From contig CALOBT010000031.1 of the NCBI GenBank assembly GCA_942491575.1, positions 2,214,250 to 2,278,249 on the forward strand: a stretch of DNA of 64,000 bases. Reading direction: 5' to 3'. This stretch comes from CAZHNW01 sp942491575 (GTDB taxonomy: Bacteria; Spirochaetota; UBA4802; UBA5550). The notes under the pieces are model-generated. The model saw nothing but the letters and a program-made list of their open reading frames with translations. It had not been told where the DNA came from and did no database searches. Below are positions 23,398 to 32,158 of this stretch, in pieces. Position numbers and translations under genes: made by a program. Each line of letters opens with the position of its first letter. The stretch's first letter is position 1.

Positions 23398-26007
23398 TTA
23401 TCTGATTGTAATTTCTCCCTTCGCAGCGGGATATGTGTCTATCATATAATAGACCCGTGCCCTCCCGATGAAGGAATCATCATCGAGTTTCAGGGTAATC
23501 CCCGTAACCTCTCCGGATTGATCAGACGAAACAAATGTTTTCCGGGCGTAATTTGCCGCCACGGGTTTACCTGTTTTTACGTCAACGAGGAGTATTCCGT
23601 ATACATGATCTTTCTTGTTGAGTTTTCCTCCCGTGACGGATGCCGTTACTGAATTTTCTCCCGTGGAAAATTTTACAGAGCCGATGCCCTCCGGGCCGGT
23701 GGAGTAACCCTTTTCGTATACATCAAGATCAGAGCCCCCGTAGATATACATCAGGCCCGTATCAAACTCTGACATACCCGTCAATTTTAAAAATTTACCG
23801 TAGAATTCGATCTCGTCACACCTGGCAATGGCATTCAGTGCGGGGCGTTTTAAAATTTTGCCGGTCTTACTTATACTGGTGGCAAGCCGGTAGAAGGCAT
23901 AGGGCATATCCCATGTCCCGTTGAAATCGAGGAGAAATCCCTCGTAATTGTAAAGTGTCAGCAGGCCATTGTCATGGTTGAGGATCAGGGGAAATCGGTC
24001 CCCCATGGATGCATCAACTACTGTCCTTTTTTCTTTCCCTTCAAGTTTTCCCCTTACACCCCAGATGATGGCGTTATCGCCGCTCCCTTCTACAATGCCG
24101 TAAAGGTAATGAAGGGAGTCAAAACCAATCTGGTTCCACGAGGGGAGGATCGCGGGACTCGGAGCGGCAAGCCTGCTCAGCAGAAACATGCTCGAGGCAT
24201 CCCCGGCCTTTTGCGGGATTTTGTAGGGCATGCCTGCGGTTCTGCGGCGCCGTACCTTAAAAGTGAAGGTCTGGTCGTACTGCCCCCCCACGCTGCCGCC
24301 GAAAAATTTCAGTCCGATACGGGACATCCCCGTAATGAATTTTCCCTTCAGGTTTATTGTCAGTAATCCACCTTCTGAACCGGTCCATTTCTCCTCTGGA
24401 ATAACGGTAATGAATTTGCGGTCCGCAGAAACGTTTACCCTTCCTTTTTTGCCGCCTTTGTAGCTGACTTTGATGCTGTCCCTGTCAAGGGCGGCAAGCA
24501 CCGTGTCTCCATTCTTTCTGACGAAGAGAGAGAAGGCGAGGGGCTCATTAGCGTCTATTGATTCAGGGGCTTCAAGTTTCAGGCCGCCGAAACGTGTCGT
24601 ATAGAAAAGAAAATTTCCTTCCTTCGGCAGGTCTTCCTTTGGCCCCTGCACGCACCTGGGATCTTTTTTGCCCGCCGCAGAAAGCGGATAATCATAGGGG
24701 ACAAAAAATATGCCGCCGCTTTCTCCCGCGATATATACGCCCTTCTTCCCCAGGGCAGGGGATGCATTGAGATCATTCCGGTCATCGGTTATACACCTAT
24801 ATGCCCATTTGAGTGTTCCGTTGGGATTTACGCAGAAGAGGCGACCTTCCCCGTTGCCGAAATAGATGTTATCCTTACCGTCAACAGCGGGTGAGGATCG
24901 GATAGGTTCACGTGTATCGAAGGCCCATTTCAGGGAACCATCCTCGGGATTGAGTGCATAGAGAGTCCCGTCTGCAGAGGGCTGCAGAATTGTACCGTCA
25001 CTCAACTGAGCCGGGCTGGCGTAGATGTGCCCACGCGCACCGAACTTCCATATCTGAAATCCGTCTTCCTGTGCATAGGCACGGATGATTCCGTCAAATC
25101 CACCAACCACTGCGGCTCCGCCGGGATTGTTTGAGGTGAGCATAATTGAGGCGGCGACGGTACCGAGGCCGCCGTTTTTCCAGAGATTTTTGCCCGTGGC
25201 GGTATCGTAGCAGAATGTATTTTTCAAGGCAGCAAATGTTGAACCGAAAAATATTCTTCCTGTAGAAGTATTCACCGCGGGAAGGGACCAGCCCATTTCA
25301 CTGTTCAGGTATGTCCTCCTGTTTTTCCCGGTATCACGGTCAATTGCATAGACGAGGTAATTATCATTGGGGGCGAGGAGAGTTCCATCCTTCAGAATAG
25401 CGATGTTTCCCTCAAACCAGTTCAGGTTATAGGTTTCAATTTCATATTTCCGGGTAACCTCTTCGGGAGTGTGGGCCTTAAACTTCCATAATAGTTCGCC
25501 CCTTTTTCGGTGGAATCCGTAGACATAGCCGTCACCGGAACCGACATAGACCCTTCCCCTGTTGTCGAGGAGGGCCGCGGAATCGATTATTTCTCCTGTG
25601 AGGTGCCGCCAGAGAACTTTTCCTCTTTTGTTAATTGCATAAAAATAATGGTCGGCGGAACCGATATAAACAGTTTCTTCACCGTCAATGACGGGAGAGC
25701 TGAAAATTCCCTTACCGGTCTGGAAGGTCCACGGTTTCAGGTTGGATTTCTCCGGGAACACCTCGCTGCGGCCATTCTGGAGGCTGTTGCAGCGGAATTT
25801 CGGCCATGGGCTTGTCGGATCGAGGGGAATGTCATAGGAAAAATTCGAATTATCCCTGGATGTGGATGAGGTTGATGCCGGTTTCATCATATAATCAGTG
25901 CAGCTGACCCTGGATGATATCCAATAGATGCCGGTGATAATTAACAGCAGGTAAAGAATATGCCGTTTTCTGAAGCGGTAATTTTGAATGAAATCTTTTA
26001 TGGCCAT
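23398..26007 (-). CDS. Membrane-anchored PQQ-type beta-propeller protein
   Basis: 869 residues. N-terminal TM anchor at ~14-32, then a propeller made of PQQ/BamB-like repeats from ~70 to ~445: IFSSPVIDGEETVYIGSADH, YFYAINKRGKVLWRH, RVYVGSGDGYVYGF, IRSSPAVDGKDNIYFGNGEG. The C-terminal ~400 residues are beta-rich and unassigned. No calcium or PQQ catalytic residues of quinoprotein dehydrogenases could be recognised, so a binding or scaffold role outside the membrane is more likely than an enzyme. GGAGG precedes ATG. The promoter contains a palindrome (26022-26041). Confidence 0.75.
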   Translation of the reverse strand: MAIKDFIQNYRFRKRHILYLLLIITGIYWISSRVSCTDYMMKPASTSSTSRDNSNFSYDIPLDPTSPWPKFRCNSLQNGRSEVFPEKSNLKPWTFQTGKGIFSSPVIDGEETVYIGSADHYFYAINKRGKVLWRHLTGEIIDSAALLDNRGRVYVGSGDGYVYGFHRKRGELLWKFKAHTPEEVTRKYEIETYNLNWFEGNIAILKDGTLLAPNDNYLVYAIDRDTGKNRRTYLNSEMGWSLPAVNTSTGRIFFGSTFAALKNTFCYDTATGKNLWKNGGLGTVAASIMLTSNNPGGAAVVGGFDGIIRAYAQEDGFQIWKFGARGHIYASPAQLSDGTILQPSADGTLYALNPEDGSLKWAFDTREPIRSSPAVDGKDNIYFGNGEGRLFCVNPNGTLKWAYRCITDDRNDLNASPALGKKGVYIAGESGGIFFVPYDYPLSAAGKKDPRCVQGPKEDLPKEGNFLFYTTRFGGLKLEAPESIDANEPLAFSLFVRKNGDTVLAALDRDSIKVSYKGGKKGRVNVSADRKFITVIPEEKWTGSEGGLLTINLKGKFITGMSRIGLKFFGGSVGGQYDQTFTFKVRRRRTAGMPYKIPQKAGDASSMFLLSRLAAPSPAILPSWNQIGFDSLHYLYGIVEGSGDNAIIWGVRGKLEGKEKRTVVDASMGDRFPLILNHDNGLLTLYNYEGFLLDFNGTWDMPYAFYRLATSISKTGKILKRPALNAIARCDEIEFYGKFLKLTGMSEFDTGLMYIYGGSDLDVYEKGYSTGPEGIGSVKFSTGENSVTASVTGGKLNKKDHVYGILLVDVKTGKPVAANYARKTFVSSDQSGEVTGITLKLDDDSFIGRARVYYMIDTYPAAKGEITIR

Positions 26008-26021
26008 GTAAAGCCTCCTTC

Positions 26022-26066
26022 AACTGAATGGGTATTCAGTTAGAAACGTTGCATAATTTCTGTCAA
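26022..26066 (-). promoter_or_regulatory. Promoter overlapping an ACTGAAT palindrome
   Basis: On the minus strand TTGACA (26066-26061), 16 bases, TCTAAC (26044-26039); the palindrome AACTGAAT-GGGT-ATTCAGTT (26022-26041) overlaps the -10 region. TGAAT-N4-ATTCA resembles operators of TetR-type lipid regulators such as Bacillus FadR. A TetR gene at 46584 or 1876 could be the binder; this is unproven. Confidence 0.6.
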
Positions 26067-26115
26067 GAACATAATACATGCATTTGGGGTAACCCGGGAG
26101 TCAGCTAAGTAATAT

Positions 26116-27255
26116 CTACTTTCTCCTTATTTTAATTACAGTAACCTCCGGGGGAGCAAGGAACCTGATGTGTGGCCCCCAAGTACCGGTCCCACGGCTG
26201 ACGTATAGATTGGTACTCTTATTAAGGTTATAAAGTCCACAGATATACTTAAAGGGTATTTTTACCAGGAGGGTAAAGGGGAAAATCTGTCCCGCATGTG
26301 TATGTCCCGAAAGCTGCAGATCGAAAAGATTCAGGCTCCCTTCTTCTATTTTGGGCTGATGTTTCAGGAGTATCCTGTACCGTTTCGGATCAGAACCTGA
26401 AAGTATTTTCCCTTCGGATGTTTCCAGTATTTTATCACTGTACTGTTTATAGGCGGGGTCATCCACCCCGGCAACAGTGAGGAAATCTCCAATATTTATT
26501 CTCTCATTTCTCAGTAATCTGAATCCCGCAGCTTTTGTGAATTGCATGCTGAGATCCATACCGGCATAGAATTCATGATTTCCCGTAATGGCTAGTTTCC
26601 CCAGGGGGGCCTTAATGGTGCTGAGGACAGTCGTAATTTCATCGGGATTACGTATGCCCCGGTCAAGAAAGTCTCCGGTACTAACCACCAGGTCAGGGGA
26701 GGCATTTATGGTGATGTCTGCGATTTTTTTCGCGGTGTCAATACTGATGATGGGACTGAAATGAATGTCTGAAAGCTGAACAATGGTGAGTTCTTTTTTT
26801 TCGGGGGGAAGTTTATCTGTCTGAAGCTCGATAATCTCAGTCCGGATGTCCCGGGCCTCAAAGCTCCCGTATGCCATAATGATGATATTAGCCGAGAGGG
26901 TAAAGATAAAGATAATCCTGGAAGTTTTGATAGTCGGTTGATATCCGGCTTTCTCAAAAATAAAGAGTGTCAGGTCTGCGGTACCATGAATGACCAGGAA
27001 AAGAAAGAGGAATGCCATCCAGCTGTAACCGGTAAAGCCGGTAATAGCCGCAAGAAAGGGTGCCCCGTTCATACTGAAGACAACTGTTGCTACGGGAGCA
27101 AGGATAATGGTAATAAGTACCATGCGCCACATTATCGAAGGAAGCTGTCGAAGTATAATGACATTGTTATGCTTTTTTAAAAAATAATAATTCAGCAAAC
27201 TGTAGAGGGTTATTGCAACGGAGATGAAGGCCGCAAAGGATAGTATTCTAAACAT
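26116..27255 (-). CDS. Membrane metallophosphoesterase (YkuE/YaeI-like)
   Basis: 379 residues. Four predicted TM helices (~1-125) precede a calcineurin-like phosphoesterase domain with all five motifs: SDIHF (D163, H165), STGDFLDRG (D195), GNHE (N226, H227), a KHQP motif and SGHTHAGQ. This set coordinates two metal ions. YkuE/YaeI/LpxG relatives act on lipid pyrophosphates, including UDP-diacylglucosamine in some bacteria, which would fit envelope lipid metabolism. The exact substrate is open. It lies downstream of the DUF2490 gene in the same direction, separated by a hairpin. Confidence 0.85.
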   Translation of the reverse strand: MFRILSFAAFISVAITLYSLLNYYFLKKHNNVIILRQLPSIMWRMVLITIILAPVATVVFSMNGAPFLAAITGFTGYSWMAFLFLFLVIHGTADLTLFIFEKAGYQPTIKTSRIIFIFTLSANIIIMAYGSFEARDIRTEIIELQTDKLPPEKKELTIVQLSDIHFSPIISIDTAKKIADITINASPDLVVSTGDFLDRGIRNPDEITTVLSTIKAPLGKLAITGNHEFYAGMDLSMQFTKAAGFRLLRNERINIGDFLTVAGVDDPAYKQYSDKILETSEGKILSGSDPKRYRILLKHQPKIEEGSLNLFDLQLSGHTHAGQIFPFTLLVKIPFKYICGLYNLNKSTNLYVSRGTGTWGPHIRFLAPPEVTVIKIRRK

Positions 27256-27287
27256 AACTTACTCCAGGTGAGTGAATCAGGATTGTT

Positions 27288-27320
27288 AAATCAAACAAAA
27301 TTATTTTTCCTGTTTGATTT
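27288..27320 (-). terminator. Hairpin between DUF2490 and phosphoesterase genes
   Basis: AAATCAAACA (27288-27297), 13-base loop, TGTTTGATTT (27311-27320), a perfect 10-bp A/T-rich stem just downstream of the leftward DUF2490 gene. It could be a terminator or a regulatory site for the next gene. Confidence 0.45.
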
Positions 27321-27434
27321 GTAATTTTTAAGATTATACTGATAAAATGTAACAAAGATATTACAGTTTGTAAAAATTTTAATTCGTTTATAAGAGTTTT
27401 CCAGAGAGTTTTCCAGTTTCAGGAATACGCCGGA

Positions 27435-28088
27435 TTATTTCACATGTCGAAGATTCATGGTCACCTCAAAACCGAGGGTATTATCGCTGTTTTCCCAGTC
27501 TCTGAATTCCGGAAAATAAAGCCGGTAGTAGAGACCCAGTGTGAGGGGGCCCCATATCGGATATTGCAGACCCGGCTGAAGGTGAAACAGGTAGAACTTC
27601 TCCTGCTCTTTTGAATAAAAAATTTCACAGGCAATGTATGGCTGTACCTTCAGAGAAGGGAGCATTATCCGGAAGAAGTTTCTCATCCGGTAATTGTGCC
27701 ATGTTTCCGCTATGCGGTACTCGTGGCGGCTTAACCAGAAAAAATTGATCCTGAGGCCCGGGTCTATGGTATAATTAAAAATCAGCCAGATATTGGGGGC
27801 ATGCTCAAATCCCCATTCTCCGGCAGCCCCCTGCGAAAAGGCATGCCGGTACATGGGGCCCCCCATTAGCCACCTGAAGGGGAAGTGGTAGAGAAATCCC
27901 ACCATGTTTTCATAATAATAAAGATCACTCATGTCATTACGAAAAGTTTCAAAGATGAATACATGACCTGAAAAGCTCTGATTAAGGGATATATTGACAT
28001 TTTCATGAATCTGCAGACTGTTGTCTGCAGCCATAACAATATTGCCGGACAAGAGAACAATGATTAAAAGGGCTGGCAGTTTTTTCAT
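27435..28088 (-). CDS. DUF2490 outer-membrane beta-barrel protein
   Basis: 217 residues from the Met at 28088 (MKKLPALLIIVLLSGNIVMA), with a signal peptide and GGGGGAAG ahead of the start. The earlier ATG at 28115 adds a non-signal leader. The mature part is amphipathic beta-strands rich in aromatics: LRINFFWLSRHEYRIAETW, HNYRMRNFFRIML, IWGPLTLGLYYRLYFPEF. This matches DUF2490-type small outer-membrane proteins of unknown function. A 200-bp gap upstream holds a small GGCAGC/GCTGCC hairpin near 28279-28294. Confidence 0.75.
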   Translation of the reverse strand: MKKLPALLIIVLLSGNIVMAADNSLQIHENVNISLNQSFSGHVFIFETFRNDMSDLYYYENMVGFLYHFPFRWLMGGPMYRHAFSQGAAGEWGFEHAPNIWLIFNYTIDPGLRINFFWLSRHEYRIAETWHNYRMRNFFRIMLPSLKVQPYIACEIFYSKEQEKFYLFHLQPGLQYPIWGPLTLGLYYRLYFPEFRDWENSDNTLGFEVTMNLRHVK

Positions 28089-28315
28089 TAAACTTCCCCC
28101 TGGAATAAAAATCATTATACCATAATCGTGGTGTCATGGCAAATAGTTATTGCCATCAGTTTTAACCGGAAATACTTTTTTGAGACTGTCGGTGAGGAGA
28201 AAAAGGATATTGATACCCTGTTAAGCGGAGAGTGAAAATGGTGCTGGAAATAAATATGAGGTTCTTGAAAATTTCCGAGGCAGCAGAGGCTGCCCCGCAA
28301 AAGATGTGAAACTGA

Positions 28316-28636
28316 TTAAAGTTCCTTTTTAAGGCTGTCGAATTCTTCCTTTGTTATTTCTCCCTTTGCCAGCCTCTGCTTCAGTATATTGAGGGGCTTT
28401 TCGCCTCCATGGCCACCGCCGCGAAAAAATTTAACTGCAATGAAAATTACAGCCCCCAGAAGCAAAATATTAAGTATCCACATGAAAATTCCTCCTCCGA
28501 AAAAGTGTCCTCCGTATCCGTGATGTCCTCCAAAAAAGGATTCGTCCCAGCAGGGGCCGCCCCCCCAGGTATTGGCGAATACCAGTGCGGGTGTTGTCAT
28601 TAGAAAGACTGTTATTGCGGTTATCTTTTTTTTCAT
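28316..28636 (-). CDS. SHOCT-domain membrane protein, Gly/His-rich
   Basis: 106 residues from the third in-frame codon at 28636, chosen because GAGGT is 8 bases upstream of that ATG and only 2-3 bases from the one at 28642. Signal peptide, a Gly/His/Cys-rich loop (GGGPCWDESFFGGHHGYGGH) that could bind metal, one TM helix (WILNILLLGAVIFIAVKFF), and a C-terminal SHOCT motif (ILKQRLAKGEITKEEFDSLK). SHOCT modules mediate oligomerisation or membrane association. It follows the Spy-like gene, so the two are probably one operon for metal or envelope stress. Confidence 0.75.
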   Translation of the reverse strand: MKKKITAITVFLMTTPALVFANTWGGGPCWDESFFGGHHGYGGHFFGGGIFMWILNILLLGAVIFIAVKFFRGGGHGGEKPLNILKQRLAKGEITKEEFDSLKKEL

Positions 28637-28669
28637 AATCATCTACCTCTTTAGAAAATAATAATATTT

Positions 28670-29044
28670 TCAGTAATCCCATCCGTGGTGGTAACCACGA
28701 CGGTTAACATTCCGAAACCTCTTAAACTGGTTCTGCTGCTTTTTCGTCAGTATTTGTTCAAAATCTCTGCGATGCTGGTCCCTGAGAGCAGAAACTTTAT
28801 CAGAGCTGTTTCTGTTTCGGTGAAACTTAATGCGGTATTCTGCATCCAGCCTGATAATTTTCTCAATCTGGGTATTTGAAAGCCCTAATTCTCTCTGGAG
28901 AAAATCCATATGATGGTAATGTCCGTATCCCGGACCGCCACAGTCTCCATGACCATACCCATAGCCACGGGCAAGGAGTTCAGATCCCCCCAGGCCTATA
29001 AGCGCTGTAATGGCAATTGCAAGTGAAAATTTTTTGATGTTCAT
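28670..29044 (-). CDS. Spy/CpxP-like periplasmic protein
   Basis: 124 residues from the Met at 29044 (MNIKKFSLAIAITALIGLGG), with AGGAGG upstream and a signal peptide. The longer frame to 29089 has neither. The mature protein starts Gly/Tyr/His-rich (GYGYGHGDCGGPGYGHYHH) and then forms a helical Spy-like hairpin: LQRELGLSNTQIEKIIRLDA and DQHRRDFEQILTKKQQNQFK (an LTxxQ-like segment). CpxP/Spy/ZraP-type proteins act as periplasmic chaperones or metal sensors. First gene of the pair with the SHOCT protein. Confidence 0.72.
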   Translation of the reverse strand: MNIKKFSLAIAITALIGLGGSELLARGYGYGHGDCGGPGYGHYHHMDFLQRELGLSNTQIEKIIRLDAEYRIKFHRNRNSSDKVSALRDQHRRDFEQILTKKQQNQFKRFRNVNRRGYHHGWDY

Positions 29045-29239
29045 ATTGGGCCTCCTAGAGTGTTTACTATAGGTTTTGACCCTTATCATGGGGGGCAGGT
29101 TCCAAAATTATTTAATAATTTGCTAAAAAACTGTAATTCTCCAAAGGGTATATTCAGTGAGGATATTTTTTTCTTGTAAAAGAAAATCAAAGATATATTA
29201 TGAAAACGAGCTTAAAAACTATTTTTCTAATCAGGGAAT

Positions 29240-30031
29240 ATGAAAACATTTGAAGATATACTTGTAAAAATAACCATGGGCGAAAAAGGTAAATTTTATG
29301 TTCGACAGGATATTCGTATCATCGCCGCCCTTACTCTTTTTTCCCTTCTTGCGATCGTTACTCTTTCTTCCTTTTTATCTCAGCTTTATCTTAGCGGGAC
29401 ATTTCTAGGTTTCTATGTCAACCTTGTCACAATATTTTTACTTGTTTCAATCCTTATATATTTTCGTGTAACCGCAAAAATATCCCATTTCAAGATAGCA
29501 ATTACCTCACTGGGGGGAATGTATTTTTTATATCTTACTGCAACAGGCGGCTTCGAAAATACCGGTATACTCTGGTGCTATGTTTTTCCTCCGCTAAGTT
29601 TTTATATCCTGGGTCAGAGGGCGGGACTGGCTGTGAATCTCTTCGTTATTGCGGGATACAGTATAATTCTTTTTCTCCCGGGATTTCCCTTTTACATTGC
29701 ACAGTATAATCCCGCATACCCATTCCGGTTCGTTCTTTCAATGGTATTTGTTACAATAATAGTACTCTTTCTGGAGTATTCAAGGGAACGGGCAAAGCGG
29801 CAGCAGGTTATCCTTATTGATGAACTTCAGGGGGCCCTCGCAGATGTAAAGACCCTCAGCGGTCTGCTGCCCATCTGTTCGGAATGCAAAAAAATTCGTA
29901 ACGATTCGGGTTACTGGGACCGCCTTGAAACATATCTTGAGAAACATTCAGATGCGGAATTTACCCATAGCATCTGTGAAGAATGTGCTGAAAAACTTTA
30001 TGGTGACAAGGAGTGGTTTAAAGACATTTAG
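29240..30031 (+). CDS. Six-TM sensor-like protein with C-terminal CxxC...CxxC module
   Basis: 263 residues. Six TM helices span ~25-185, including the FENTGILWCYVFPP loop seen in membrane sensor regions of GGDEF proteins. A short coiled coil (EYSRERAKRQQVILIDELQG) links to a C-terminal module: LSGLLPICSECKKIRNDSGY, ETYLEKHSDAEFTHSICEEC, with Cys213/216 and Cys246/249. That module is common at the end of PAS and response-regulator proteins and probably binds a metal; its role is not established. There is no kinase, cyclase or phosphodiesterase domain. It precedes an MCP, so it may belong to a signalling run. Confidence 0.7.
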   Translation: MKTFEDILVKITMGEKGKFYVRQDIRIIAALTLFSLLAIVTLSSFLSQLYLSGTFLGFYVNLVTIFLLVSILIYFRVTAKISHFKIAITSLGGMYFLYLTATGGFENTGILWCYVFPPLSFYILGQRAGLAVNLFVIAGYSIILFLPGFPFYIAQYNPAYPFRFVLSMVFVTIIVLFLEYSRERAKRQQVILIDELQGALADVKTLSGLLPICSECKKIRNDSGYWDRLETYLEKHSDAEFTHSICEECAEKLYGDKEWFKDI

Positions 30032-30246
30032 CATCCCTATCCATGCTCATTCTGTTCTATTTCTCCTCCAGGTTAGTCTCAGTATTCGTGTAAAAAAGGT
30101 GAACTTTTAATCGCAAGTGCCCGGAATCTATTTTAAAATAAAAAAGCCTTGCAAGTCTGTAATTCGGTACCAGTATATGACACTGCTCTACAGTGGAAAG
30201 GCTTTACCGCCTCCTTCTGTGAATGCATCGAAGAGGGAACTGCTAA

Positions 30247-31830
30247 ATGAATTCAATATCCAGAATGTTTTTGAAAAAATTTGAAACTGCCAACGATTCA
30301 ATGCGCAATAAGGCATGGGCTCTCATGTGGTTTTATTGCCTGGTATGTGCACTTTTAATTACACTTGCTTCAATATATTCCATAATAAATCCCACCTCAA
30401 TGCTCCGTGTCGGGGTAGCAATAGGAATAATTATCCTGTTTATTTCCCTTGGATTATATGGCCTCCGGATAGGCAAATATTATTTTGCTGTTAACATCTA
30501 CCTGTATTCCACAGTTCTAATTATTCTTGCGGCCCGTTTTCAGAAGATTTTTGGGGATTTCCCTCATACGGGATTTTCAGGATATATCTATTACATGTTT
30601 TACCTCATTGTATTCGCTTCGGTTTTTGCAAAAAAAAGGGATACCCCGATAATATCGGGCATCTTCTTTATAAGCAATTTAGTATTCTTTTTCATGGTGA
30701 AAGGAAGACTTGATCCACTCAGTTTTGAGGCGGCAAAGGTGGGGATTTCCAACAGTTCCATGGTTTTAATAATTATTTTTATCATTTCGTATATCAATTC
30801 TAAGCTCACGGGAAAATCAAATGATAGACATATCGAAGAGGCCCGGATCAATAAAGAACATTATAATACGATATCCACTCTTCTTCAATCCATTCAGAAA
30901 ATATCAGCGGAGCTGAAGAATTCAACAGTCAGTCTCTCTGATTCTTCTTCGGGACTTTCCAGGGATGCACAGGAACAGGCATCCGTTCTGGAGGAATCAT
31001 CGGCTTCAATGGAAGAGATGTCTTCTTCCGTTGAGAAGGTGGCAGCCCAGGCGGGAATCCAGGCTGATTCCATCAGTAAGATTGATGCTTCGATGAAGGA
31101 GCTTGATGAATCCATTGCCCTGGTAACGGAAAAAACCGCGGAGGTAATGAAGGAATCAGAGGCTGCAATAGTTCAGGGGGAAGAAGCGGTAAATGTTTCA
31201 AAAATGGCATTGGCTTCTATACTGAAAGTTCAGAACAGCTCCGAAAGGATAATGGATATTATAAAGCTGATTTCAGAAATTGCCGATCAGACAAATCTCC
31301 TTTCCCTGAATGCATCAATCGAGTCTGCCAGGGCGGGAGAGGCGGGGAAGGGATTTGCTGTTGTAGCCGATGAGATATCAAAACTGGCTGATAACAGCAC
31401 CAATTCAGCAAAGGAGATATCCAACCTTATCAGTGAAACAACAGGTGACATTGGCACAAGTGCAGAGATGTTCGGGAAGCTGGATTTGCTGATAAATCAG
31501 ATGAAAAATACCCTTGAAAAGTCAAAAATGGTAAATTCAGGAATGAATGAAGCCTTCAGGGGGCAGCTTGAAGTGAATAAACATATATACAGTTCCGTTC
31601 ATGAGGTAAATTCATTGTCAGAAAATATTTCCATAGCCATGAGGGAGCAGTCCAGGGCATTCTCAGAGTTATCAAACTCCTTTGACCAGGTGAGCGGCAT
31701 TACACAGAATTTTGCCGCAGGGACGGAAGAGATCGCCGGTTCCCTCAATGAACTGGCTGGTAACGCGGCGAATTTAAGAGAGTTGATCTCCTCGTCAGAG
31801 GAAGTGGAAGGGGCGGAGATAATAAAATAA
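30247..31830 (+). CDS. Methyl-accepting chemotaxis protein, six-TM type
   Basis: 527 residues. The N-terminal ~190 residues form six TM helices without a periplasmic ligand domain and without HAMP. The rest is a long cytoplasmic coiled coil with the conserved MCP hairpin ISEIADQTNLLSLNASIESA, RAGEAGKGFAVVADEISKLA around residues 340-385. It should signal to CheA/CheW, probably sensing membrane state or a cytoplasmic cue. GAGGGA precedes ATG. The 215-bp upstream gap has a spaced AAAGCCTT/AAGGCTTT repeat and no gene. Confidence 0.92.
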   Translation: MNSISRMFLKKFETANDSMRNKAWALMWFYCLVCALLITLASIYSIINPTSMLRVGVAIGIIILFISLGLYGLRIGKYYFAVNIYLYSTVLIILAARFQKIFGDFPHTGFSGYIYYMFYLIVFASVFAKKRDTPIISGIFFISNLVFFFMVKGRLDPLSFEAAKVGISNSSMVLIIIFIISYINSKLTGKSNDRHIEEARINKEHYNTISTLLQSIQKISAELKNSTVSLSDSSSGLSRDAQEQASVLEESSASMEEMSSSVEKVAAQAGIQADSISKIDASMKELDESIALVTEKTAEVMKESEAAIVQGEEAVNVSKMALASILKVQNSSERIMDIIKLISEIADQTNLLSLNASIESARAGEAGKGFAVVADEISKLADNSTNSAKEISNLISETTGDIGTSAEMFGKLDLLINQMKNTLEKSKMVNSGMNEAFRGQLEVNKHIYSSVHEVNSLSENISIAMREQSRAFSELSNSFDQVSGITQNFAAGTEEIAGSLNELAGNAANLRELISSSEEVEGAEIIK

Positions 31831-32158
31831 AAAGCCTGTCTGAAACTGATTTATTTGATTTTCTGCCGGAAATCGATGCAGTTGATAATAATTTACTGAA
31901 GGCATAATATCACTGAATGTTTAAAAATTGACTGAATTGTCATCTGTTATACTTTTTTTGTTTCCAAGAGAAGTAGATTATTATATCATGACATATGAGG
32001 GAGTCGCTATAAGTCAGAATCAGAACATTCCCTTCAGGCTGCAATACCTGGTAAATTCAGTAGTTCCTATGTATATATTAACGGAACTCCTGGTTTGCCG
32101 AGACAGCCATAAATGATTTCATTTCTTATAGACTTAATAACAATATGAGAAAGTATCC
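31831..32158 (+). other. 328-bp gap ahead of HD-GYP gene
   Basis: No convincing gene. TTGACT at 31928 with TATACT about 14 bases later is a poorly spaced promoter candidate. Directly after the MCP stop, the -1 frame stays open for 24 codons with protein-like sequence (KSLSETDLFDFLPEIDAVDN), possibly an older MCP C-terminus. Confidence 0.35.

Noticed and set aside
28115..28300. 61-codon minus-strand frame upstream of the DUF2490 gene
   Set aside because: Cys/His/Phe-rich shadow composition, no ribosome site, and it sits in a region that fits a promoter/leader better.
30120..30246. Leader ahead of the MCP checked as a c-di-GMP riboswitch
   Set aside because: Has a spaced AAAGCCTT/AAGGCTTT pair but lacks the conserved GEMM core and tetraloop receptor segments.
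31828..31905. -1 frameshift extension of the MCP (24 open codons) at an A-rich stretch, possible programmed frameshift
   Set aside because: There is no proper slippery heptamer or stimulatory structure, and the normal stop gives a typical MCP end; more likely an old C-terminus or chance.
31928..32116. 62-codon plus-strand frame in the MCP to HD-GYP gap
   Set aside because: Non-ATG type start context, no ribosome site, composition not protein-like.
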